Positions 1-4,837 of a stretch of 7,400 bases of DNA are shown here, one piece after another. The DNA is from Oscillospiraceae bacterium (lineage in GTDB: Bacteria; Bacillota; Clostridia; Oscillospirales; Acutalibacteraceae). The stretch lies in contig DNIP01000185.1 of the NCBI GenBank assembly GCA_003499325.1, forward strand, positions 1-7,400, in the 5' to 3' direction. Every line of letters begins with the position of its first letter. Positions within the stretch are counted from its first letter, which is position 1. The notes below the pieces were generated by a model. The model saw only the letters and a list, made by a program, of their open reading frames with translations, was not told where the DNA came from and did not search any database. The translations under genes were made by a program, and so were the position numbers.

Positions 1-1207
1 CGCGGCCCTTGATATCGGGCAGCTTCTTGCAGATCCAGCCGATGCCGCGGCGCAGGAAATAGGGCACGATCTTCTGGTACCACTTGAACACGCGGGGATC
101 GTTGTAGCAGGTGTAGCCGCCGAACAGCTCGTCCGCGCCCTCGCCGGAGAGGACGACCTTGACATACTCGCTCGCGAGCTTGGTCACAAAGTACAGCGCG
201 ATGCAGGAGGGATCCGCCAGGGGCTGATCCATATGGTACTGCACCTTGGGTACCGCCGCCCAGAACTCCTCGGAGGAGATCAGCTTGGCGTGATGCTCCA
301 CGCCGATCTTCTCGGACAGGGACTGCGCCCATGTGATCTCATTATATTTTTCGCCGAAATCAAATCCGACGGTAAAGGTTTTTTGACCCTCAAAGTACGA
401 CGCGACATAAGAGGAATCAACGCCGGAGGAGAGGAAGCAGCCTACCTCAACGTCCGCGATCTTATGCGCCTTAATGCTATCCTCAAAGACCTTTTCGATC
501 TGATCGACAGCCTCATCTTCTGTCATCTCCAGATCGGGCTTGAACTTGGGCTCAAAGTAGCGCTGCGTCTCGACAACGCCGTCACGGAACCACATGAAGT
601 GACCCGGCAACAGGCACTCGATGTCCTTGAAGAAGGTCATCGGCTGGGGCACATACTGGAAGGACAGGTACGCGTCCAGCGCCTTGTCGTTGAAGCGCTT
701 AGTGAAGTTCGGATGCTCCAGAATGCTCTTGATCTCGGACGCGTAACATAGATCGTCGCCGATGATCGAATAATGCAGAGGCTTGATGCCGAAGAAGTCG
801 CGCGCGAGGAACACCGCCTTGGTCTCCTTGTTATAGATCGCAAAGGCGAACATGCCGCGCAGATGCTCGAACATATCCTCGTTCCATTCCTCAAAGGCAT
901 GGAGCAGCACCTCGCTGTCGCTGTTGGTCGAGAACTTGTGTCCCAGCCCCTCGAGCTCCTTTTTCAGCTCCTGATAATTATATATTTCGCCGTTATAGGT
1001 GAGTACCAGATTACCGTCCTCGCTGTAGATCGGCTGGTCGCCGTTCTCAAGGTCGATGATGGACAGTCTGCGGAAACCCATCGCGATATAATCATCCATA
1101 TACACGCCGTCCGAATCGGGACCGCGGTGGGTGATGACCTCGGTCATCTTTTGGATGACGTCTTCCCTCTGTTCCAGCTCACCTGTAAAGCCGCAAATAC
1201 CGCACAT
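1..1207 (-). CDS. asnB: Asparagine synthase (glutamine-hydrolysing), 3' end cut by window edge
   Basis: Makes asparagine from aspartate, ATP and glutamine in the cytoplasm. Read on the minus strand, the protein begins MCGICGF, so Cys2 is the class II glutaminase nucleophile once Met is removed. Other glutaminase-pocket motifs are HRGPD (27-31), RRLSIID (46-52), NGEIYN (72-77) and Asp97 in TNSDSEV. The synthetase domain has the ATP-pyrophosphatase loop LSSGVDSS (about 259-266) and GEGADELFGG (355-364), both diagnostic. About 402 residues are visible, and family members are usually 500-640, so roughly the last third lies off the left edge. The ATG at 1207 is supported by AAAGGAG nine bases upstream (1217-1223) and by the obligatory Met-Cys start. 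It is transcribed alone, since the tcdA terminator lies upstream. Assignment to the family is firm; asnB rather than a specialised amidotransferase paralogue is inferred from the canonical motifs. Confidence 0.96.
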   Translation of the reverse strand, partial: MCGICGFTGELEQREDVIQKMTEVITHRGPDSDGVYMDDYIAMGFRRLSIIDLENGDQPIYSEDGNLVLTYNGEIYNYQELKKELEGLGHKFSTNSDSEVLLHAFEEWNEDMFEHLRGMFAFAIYNKETKAVFLARDFFGIKPLHYSIIGDDLCYASEIKSILEHPNFTKRFNDKALDAYLSFQYVPQPMTFFKDIECLLPGHFMWFRDGVVETQRYFEPKFKPDLEMTEDEAVDQIEKVFEDSIKAHKIADVEVGCFLSSGVDSSYVASYFEGQKTFTVGFDFGEKYNEITWAQSLSEKIGVEHHAKLISSEEFWAAVPKVQYHMDQPLADPSCIALYFVTKLASEYVKVVLSGEGADELFGGYTCYNDPRVFKWYQKIVPYFLRRGIGWICKKLPDIKGR

Positions 1208-1267
1208 ATCGCAAAACTCCTTTCAAAATTCTGCTTTATATTAGGTTCATCAATAATGACAATACGC

Positions 1268-1292
1268 ATAATATCTCATGATTGCATATTAT
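1268..1292. promoter_or_regulatory. AT-rich inverted repeat in asnB leader
   Basis: ATAATAT (1268-1274) and ATATTAT (1286-1292) form 7 bp perfect arms around an 11 base spacer, at the predicted asnB transcription start. The position would suit a repressor operator, but AT-rich palindromes of this size occur by chance, so this is only a candidate. Confidence 0.2.
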
Positions 1293-1299
1293 CGATTAT

Positions 1300-1328
1300 A
1301 TCATACCACATCTTGTGCGAAACTGCAA
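1300..1328 (-). promoter_or_regulatory. Predicted sigma-A promoter of asnB
   Basis: On the minus strand, a -35 TTGCAG (1323-1328) is followed by a 17 base spacer and a -10 TATGAT (1300-1305). A TG one base before the -10 gives an extended -10. The predicted start is near 1293, which leaves a leader of about 85 bases, too short for a T-box or similar large leader. The choice is by consensus match only. Confidence 0.5.
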
Positions 1329-1400
1329 GAAAATATTGTCAAACCCTCAAGGCGGTATCGCAAAAATTATTGGCGGTTTTATCCAAACTGACCCTTGATA

Positions 1401-1437
1401 AACAACAAAAACCGGCCGTATACTGCGACCGGTGGTT
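1401..1437 (-). terminator. Intrinsic terminator after tcdA
   Basis: Just beyond the tcdA stop, ACCGGTCG and CGGCCGGT (1411-1433) form a stem of five pairs, one mismatch and two more pairs around a 7 base loop. On the minus strand it is followed by TTTTTGTTGTTT. Hairpin plus U-tract placement right after the stop supports a rho-independent terminator, which also insulates asnB from the hydE-tcdA transcript. Confidence 0.65.
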
Positions 1438-1441
1438 TTCT

Positions 1442-2155
1442 CTACCTTTTCACGATATCCTTGATCACTTCACCCGCGAGGATCAACCCCGCGACGGACG
1501 GCACGAACGCTGTCGAGCCGGGGATCGACCGCCTGCCCTGCAGCAGCTCCTCGGTCGCGCCCTCGGGGGTGAGCGCCTCTTCCTGCGAATACACGACCTT
1601 CAAATGATCGACCCCGCGCTTTCTCAGCTCCTTGCGCATGATCCGCGCCAGAGGACAGAAGGAGGTTTGATACAGATCGGTCACGACGAAGGCGGTCGGA
1701 TCGAGCTTATTGCCTGTACCCATCGACGAGATGATCGGCGTGTTCGTTTTTTGCGCCTGCATCACCAGCGCGATCTTGCCCGTGACGGTGTCGATCGCGT
1801 CGATCACATAGTCATACTGCGCAAAATCGAATTGCTCCGCCGTGTCGGGGACATAGAACGTCTGATAAGTCCGCACGGAACAGGCGGGGTTGATATCCCT
1901 CACGCGCTGTGCCGCGACTTCCACCTTGGGCCTGCCGACAGTCGCATGGGTCGCGATGATCTGACGGTTAATGTTGGTCAGGCTGACCTCATCCTTATCG
2001 ATCAGATCGAGCGCGCCGACGCCCGAGCGCGCCAACGCCTCGACCGCGTAGCCGCCTACGCCGCCGATCCCGAATACCGCTACGCGCGCGTTCTTCAGTT
2101 TTTCCATACCGTCCGCACCGAGCAGCAGCTCCGTGCGTGAGAATTCGTTGATCAT
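1442..2155 (-). CDS. tcdA: tRNA threonylcarbamoyladenosine dehydratase (ThiF/MoeB/HesA fold)
   Basis: A 237-residue E1-like enzyme. TcdA (CsdL/YgdL; YrvM in Bacillus) uses ATP to cyclise t6A37 of ANN-decoding tRNAs to ct6A. The nucleotide-binding glycine loop is GIGGVGG (29-35). It is followed by the acidic strand end LIDKDEVSLTNINRQ (51-65), whose NINRQ is typical of the family, then GRPKVE (74-79, conserved Lys77), DAIDTVTGK (119-127) and MGTGNK (145-150). The start LLLGADGMEKLKNARVAVFG is the usual TcdA opening. No rhodanese, MPT-cysteine or CxxC zinc motif is seen, which separates it from MoeB/ThiF sulfur-transfer partners. The ATG at 2155 has AAAAGGT a short distance upstream. It lies 97 bp downstream of hydE on the same strand and ends at a terminator, so it is probably co-transcribed with hydE. 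No functional link between the two is known to me. Confidence 0.9.
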   Translation of the reverse strand: MINEFSRTELLLGADGMEKLKNARVAVFGIGGVGGYAVEALARSGVGALDLIDKDEVSLTNINRQIIATHATVGRPKVEVAAQRVRDINPACSVRTYQTFYVPDTAEQFDFAQYDYVIDAIDTVTGKIALVMQAQKTNTPIISSMGTGNKLDPTAFVVTDLYQTSFCPLARIMRKELRKRGVDHLKVVYSQEEALTPEGATEELLQGRRSIPGSTAFVPSVAGLILAGEVIKDIVKR

Positions 2156-2177
2156 CTTGTTTACCTTTTATCGGTTG

Positions 2178-2217
2178 AAATTACCACAGTTAAACTTTCG
2201 TTCAACCTCGCAATGAC
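2178..2217 (-). repeat. Degenerate GTCATTGCGAGG-type palindromic repeat
   Basis: In the tcdA leader the minus strand reads GTCATTGCGAGG, then a hairpin GTTGAAC-GAAA-GTTTAAC (2189-2206) with seven pairs (one G-U) and a GAAA tetraloop, then TGTGGTAAT. ATTGC and GGTAAT can extend the stem outward through mismatches. The opening matches, from memory, a widespread bacterial intergenic repeat of the form GTCATTGCGAGG...TGGCAATC, here worn down. It could be a processing or stability element between hydE and tcdA, or inert repeat DNA. Confidence 0.45.
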
Positions 2218-2231
2218 ATTTATAAACGGAT

Positions 2232-2246
2232 GAGGGCATCGCCCTC
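2232..2246. other. Short perfect hairpin after hydE
   Basis: GAGGGC-ATC-GCCCTC is a perfect 6 bp stem with a 3 base loop, seven bases past the hydE stop. No T-run follows on the minus strand, so it is not a convincing terminator. It may be an mRNA 3'-stabilising hairpin or part of an intergenic repeat. Confidence 0.35.
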
Positions 2247-2252
2247 CCTCCA

Positions 2253-3302
2253 TTATTCACTATTCGTTATTCTTTTTACGTCTCCACGATCGGTCACGGC
2301 GCGATAGCCCGCACTTTTGATGCGCATTTCCAGACAATGGCGGCACTGGGCGGATTCCTCACCCGTGCAGATCTTGTTGTCATAGATCGCGTATTTTTCA
2401 CGAACCGCGGTCGGCGAAAGGTTCGGCATCACGACGTTGCCGCCGCTTTGCAGACCCAGCTCCCTGCCGGAGGGGTCGATCGTGCCCAGCGCGGTGGTCG
2501 AGGGCAAGAGCGCATACGGGAACATCAGCCGCAGGATGGCGAGCATCCTCAGGCTCAGCTCCAGTGTGCCGCCCGGCATATCCCTGAACGGCGTATCCCG
2601 ATGGGTGATGAACGGTCCGATGCCGATCATGTCGGGCTGCAGCTCCTGCAAAAAGCGCAGATCGGCGATCAGATTCTCTGTCGTCTGGTAGGGTGAGCCG
2701 ACCATGAAGCCCGCGCCGACCTGGTAGCCAATCTCCTTGAGCTCCCGCAGGCAGCGCTTGCGGTTCTCGCTGCTCATATTCTGCGGATGGAGCTTGGCGT
2801 AATGTGCGGGATCGGCGGTCTCATGCCGCAGCAGATAGCGATCTGCTCCCGCCTCAAAATAGCGCTCATAGCTCGAGCGCGGTTTTTCACCGATCGAGAG
2901 CGTTACGGCGCAGTCGGGGTATTTTTCCTTGATGGTGCGGACGATATCGCAGATCATGTCATCCGTGAAGTACGGATCCTCGCCGCCCTGCAGGACAAAG
3001 GTGCGGTAGCCCAGCGCATAGCCCTCCTCGCAGCAGGAGAGGATCTCCTCCTTGCTCAGCCGATAGCGCTCGGCGTGCTTGTTGCCTGCCCTGAGTCCGC
3101 AGTACAGACAATCGTTCTTGCAGTAGGAGGTGAACTCGATCAAGCCGCGCAGGTACACCTTGTCGCCGTACCACTCTCGGCGCACCTCATCCGCCGCCTT
3201 GGTCAACGCCGCGTCATGCGAGGGACTTTCGATCAGCTCCTTGAGCTCCTGATCGCTGAGATCCCGATTCTGTCTTAATTGTTCCACTAATCGATCTGTC
3301 AT
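2253..3302 (-). CDS. hydE: [FeFe]-hydrogenase H-cluster radical SAM maturase HydE
   Basis: A cytoplasmic radical SAM enzyme that, with HydF and HydG, builds the diiron subcluster of the [FeFe]-hydrogenase active site. From the ATG at 3302 the protein has 349 residues, the usual HydE length. Motifs: the 4Fe-4S/SAM site CKNDCLYC (Cys61, 65, 68, CX3CX2C), a QGGEDP segment after strand 2 (~106-111), and a TIM-barrel body with SIGEKP, RHETAD, GFMVGSPYQT and MPNLSPT. Cys312, Cys320 and Cys323 (CX7CX2C) match the spacing of the accessory Fe-S cluster ligands known from Thermotoga HydE. BioB and ThiH relatives lack this combination. An in-frame ATG at 3338 would add 12 residues, but the best promoter's -10 overlaps it, while the ATG at 3302 has GGAG six bases upstream. 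No hydF, hydG or hydrogenase gene is visible. tcdA follows on the same strand. Confidence 0.93.
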   Translation of the reverse strand: MTDRLVEQLRQNRDLSDQELKELIESPSHDAALTKAADEVRREWYGDKVYLRGLIEFTSYCKNDCLYCGLRAGNKHAERYRLSKEEILSCCEEGYALGYRTFVLQGGEDPYFTDDMICDIVRTIKEKYPDCAVTLSIGEKPRSSYERYFEAGADRYLLRHETADPAHYAKLHPQNMSSENRKRCLRELKEIGYQVGAGFMVGSPYQTTENLIADLRFLQELQPDMIGIGPFITHRDTPFRDMPGGTLELSLRMLAILRLMFPYALLPSTTALGTIDPSGRELGLQSGGNVVMPNLSPTAVREKYAIYDNKICTGEESAQCRHCLEMRIKSAGYRAVTDRGDVKRITNSE

Positions 3303-3308
3303 GTCGGT

Positions 3309-3314
3309 CTCCGT
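3309..3314 (-). promoter_or_regulatory. Ribosome binding site that decides the hydE start
   Basis: ACGGAG on the minus strand, with GGAG at 3309-3312, six bases before the ATG at 3302. The alternative ATG at 3338 has only a weak GGCGGA, about ten bases or more upstream, and that lies inside promoter DNA. Confidence 0.7.
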
Positions 3315-3336
3315 AACTTTCTTTTCGTCTGGTTCC

Positions 3337-3364
3337 ATTGTACACGATATTCCGCCGATGTCAA
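3337..3364 (-). promoter_or_regulatory. Predicted sigma-A promoter of hydE
   Basis: On the minus strand, a perfect -35 TTGACA (3359-3364), a 16 base spacer and a -10 TACAAT (3337-3342, one mismatch). Transcription should start near 3330, leaving a leader of roughly 28 bases before the ATG at 3302. The ATG at 3338 falls within the -10 and would not be in the RNA. Confidence 0.7.
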
Positions 3365-3372
3365 TATAACCT

Positions 3373-3383
3373 ACCTAATAGGT
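3373..3383. promoter_or_regulatory. Palindrome just upstream of the hydE -35
   Basis: ACCTA-A-TAGGT is a perfect 5 bp inverted repeat around one central base, eight bases beyond the -35. The minus strand continues with a further AGGT-like copy (TAGGTAGGT). Position and symmetry suit a dimeric regulator site; no known regulator's consensus was recognised. Confidence 0.3.
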
Positions 3384-3548
3384 GTGCAAAATATTTTTCC
3401 TCTTCTTTTCTTCAATCATTACGATAAGTCTATGATCTTACCACCTGTCTTTTGTCGATAGTGTAAATTTTACCCCCTGAAATTTATGCAATATTACAGA
3501 ATTTTTTTATTTTTATCAAAAATTAACGAAATTGTAGGGGAAATACTC
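3384..3548. other. Divergent intergenic DNA, nothing firm recognised
   Basis: This is the middle of the ~306 bp gene-free region between hydE and the dockerin gene. It is AT-rich, with poly-pyrimidine and poly-T stretches. A small inverted repeat ATCAT/ATGAT (3415-3419, 3432-3436) and a separated CCCCCT/AGGGG pair (3473-3478, 3536-3540) are present but too weak to name. No RNA gene, small ORF with a ribosome site, or riboswitch was seen. Confidence 0.4.
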
Positions 3549-3578
3549 TTGTTTTTTTTTACTCGCTTGTGCTATAAT
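3549..3578 (+). promoter_or_regulatory. Predicted promoter of the dockerin gene, with T9 tract
   Basis: -35 TTGTTT (3549-3554), an 18 base spacer and a perfect -10 TATAAT (3573-3578) preceded by TGC (extended -10). A run of nine T (3552-3560) spans the end of the -35 and the start of the spacer. Transcription should start near 3585, giving a short leader of about 25 bases containing AGGAGG (3596-3601). Confidence 0.7.
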
Positions 3579-3608
3579 AGGAATACCAATATTTTAGGAG
3601 GATTTCTC

Positions 3609-4619
3609 ATGAAGAAAATTATTAGCATTTTGCTTGCTGTAATGCTGGTAGTATCTGTCGCGGTTGTTTCCGTCAGTGCGTACAACAGCGATGGCGATTA
3701 TTCCAAGATGTCACCCGGAAATGTTTACAGCCCGAGCGACTCATACACTGTAGATGAAAAAACCCCTTACGGTGAGGATGCTGTAGTGGCGAACGGCGGT
3801 TCTCTGGCTGAAACTCAGAAAATCTACTTCCAGGCTCCCTCGGATTGGGCGAATGAGTTCAATACCTTCCCCGGCCCCGATCTTCCCAACAACGAGCCTT
3901 ATATGCACGCCTGCGGTTATTGGTGGTCCGGTATCGGTTCCGACTGGAGCGGCGCCGGCGGCGGCCCCGTTAAGTGGTGCGGCTATCAGGCTCATCTGGT
4001 AGATAAGGAAAATCGAATCTACTGTCTCACTTTGCCTAATGACGGCGGTTCTCCCTCTCTGGCAATCAACAACGGCGTTAATGCCGGTATGGATAAGTCC
4101 GCGAAGATCTTCCAGTACGGTCGTCAGCTTCAGGACGTCAACACCGAGGGTGCGTATGAAGGCGACTATGATACGCTGCCCGAGGGTTCTCCCACTCAGG
4201 ATGATTTTGACGGTTGTATCGCGATCATCAATTACGATGACATTCAAGACAACCCCCTGACCGGCTTCCCCAGTTACGGCAGTAATTGGTATGTCTACTA
4301 TGGCGACGGCTGCTACGGAGAATATCCCACCACCAGCCCGAACTATCACGGTAAGTACGCTTCCTGCGTGAACCCCGAGCATAACCATCCCAAGCCCGGC
4401 GACGTTAACAACGATAAGTCTGTCGATATGCTCGACGTACTCTGCCTCCAGTATTCCCTCGCCGGCAGAAAACTGCCTGAGGGTATGAAAATTGATACAG
4501 TTACCGCGGATGTTGACGGTGACGGTCATATCTCCATCATCGACGCTACCCGTATCCAGAGATATCTGGCTAAGCTGTGCAACATCGACGGCACCACTCC
4601 TTATAAACCGGAAGCATAA
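3609..4619 (+). CDS. Secreted dockerin type I domain protein
   Basis: 336 residues. Signal peptide: MKK, a hydrophobic core (4-20) and a likely cleavage SVSA|YN near residue 24, so it is exported by Sec. A low-complexity stretch (25-65) leads to a region of about 66-255 opening with IYFQAPSDW and rich in Trp, Tyr and Gly, with six cysteines (102, 124, 139, 203, 235, 253). I recall similar IYF.AP.DW modules in ruminococcal dockerin proteins, possibly related to starch-binding CBM26, but this is unproven. The C-terminus is a dockerin (264-325) with two calcium loops: D265/N267/D269/D273/D276 and D301/D303/D305/S309/D312. It should dock to a cohesin on a scaffold or the cell surface. The ATG at 3609 is set by AGGAGG seven bases upstream and by the signal peptide; an in-frame ATG at 3486 lies upstream of the promoter. 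It is monocistronic. No catalytic glycosidase or peptidase motif is visible. Confidence 0.88.
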   Translation: MKKIISILLAVMLVVSVAVVSVSAYNSDGDYSKMSPGNVYSPSDSYTVDEKTPYGEDAVVANGGSLAETQKIYFQAPSDWANEFNTFPGPDLPNNEPYMHACGYWWSGIGSDWSGAGGGPVKWCGYQAHLVDKENRIYCLTLPNDGGSPSLAINNGVNAGMDKSAKIFQYGRQLQDVNTEGAYEGDYDTLPEGSPTQDDFDGCIAIINYDDIQDNPLTGFPSYGSNWYVYYGDGCYGEYPTTSPNYHGKYASCVNPEHNHPKPGDVNNDKSVDMLDVLCLQYSLAGRKLPEGMKIDTVTADVDGDGHISIIDATRIQRYLAKLCNIDGTTPYKPEA

Positions 4620-4640
4620 TCCATAGGATTTCGCATTTTA

Positions 4641-4668
4641 CGGCGCTCTCAATGAGGGCGCCGTTTTT
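4641..4668 (+). terminator. Strong intrinsic terminator after the dockerin gene
   Basis: CGGCGCTCTC-AAT-GAGGGCGCCG forms a ten-pair stem (one G-U) directly followed by TTTTT (4664-4668), 21 bases after the stop codon. It separates the dockerin gene from the two-component genes downstream. Confidence 0.9.
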
Positions 4669-4692
4669 GTGTCAGATTCAGAATTGATAAAT

Positions 4693-4708
4693 AGAAAACC
4701 CTTGCCCT
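4693..4708. repeat. Dispersed intergenic repeat, copy 1
   Basis: AGAAAACCCTTGCCCT resembles AGAAAAACCCCTGCCCT at 7092-7108 (one base inserted, one substituted). Both copies lie in intergenic DNA on the same strand, on either side of the two-component operon. This copy also supplies the candidate -35 (TTGCCC) of the upstream promoter. It may be a remnant of a larger repeat family. Confidence 0.35.
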
Positions 4709-4730
4709 CTCCCCCGTTCTCCATTATAAT
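4702..4730 (+). promoter_or_regulatory. Candidate distal promoter of the two-component operon
   Basis: -35 TTGCCC (4702-4707), a 17 base spacer and a perfect -10 TATAAT (4725-4730). It would give a leader of about 100 bases before the response regulator. Its -10 is the better of the two candidates in this gap. Confidence 0.45.
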
Positions 4731-4745
4731 AGAATAGAAGAAGTT

Positions 4746-4764
4746 TTCCTAATTCCTAATTCCT
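4746..4764. repeat. Tandem 7-mer repeat TTCCTAA, 2.7 copies
   Basis: TTCCTAA occurs twice in tandem, plus TTCCT, between the two candidate promoters. It may be simple-sequence or repeat-family DNA. Direct repeats also attract OmpR-family regulators, but the 7 base period does not fit their usual 10-11 base spacing. Confidence 0.5.
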
Positions 4765-4785
4765 TGTAACCCTTTCATCAAATAA

Positions 4786-4815
4786 CTGTCACATTCCTGT
4801 GTTATTATATATACT
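4786..4815 (+). promoter_or_regulatory. Candidate proximal promoter of the two-component operon
   Basis: -35 CTGTCA (4786-4791), an 18 base spacer and a -10 TATACT (4810-4815). The leader would be about 15-20 bases and contain GGAGG (4827-4831). A small CACA-TTCC-TGTG inverted repeat (4790-4801) lies across the -35 and spacer. The match is only moderate. Confidence 0.35.
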
Positions 4816-4837
4816 AACAACCCTTCGGAGGTACAGC

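Noticed and set aside
233..751. 172-codon plus-strand frame
   Set aside because: Antisense shadow of asnB, with no ribosome site and no recognisable protein.
1208..1440. T-box or other riboswitch in front of asnB
   Set aside because: The predicted leader is only about 85 bases and shows no T-box sequence or terminator/antiterminator pair.
773..2140. Long open frame of 455 codons on the plus strand
   Set aside because: It lies antisense to asnB and tcdA, whose motifs are unmistakable, and the product is an arginine/leucine-rich mix with no domain. It also runs across the asnB promoter and the terminator.
3486..3608. N-terminal extension of the dockerin protein from ATG 3486
   Set aside because: It would begin upstream of the promoter, lacks a ribosome site and places 41 residues before a standard signal peptide that has AGGAGG in front.
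3741..4529. 262-codon minus-strand frame inside the dockerin gene
   Set aside because: Antisense to a protein with a clear signal peptide and dockerin; the product has valine/isoleucine-rich shadow composition.
4799..4837. GTG start for the response regulator at 4799
   Set aside because: It adds 13 residues before the conserved KLLIVDDE strand, and the ATG at 4838 has an ideal GGAGG site.
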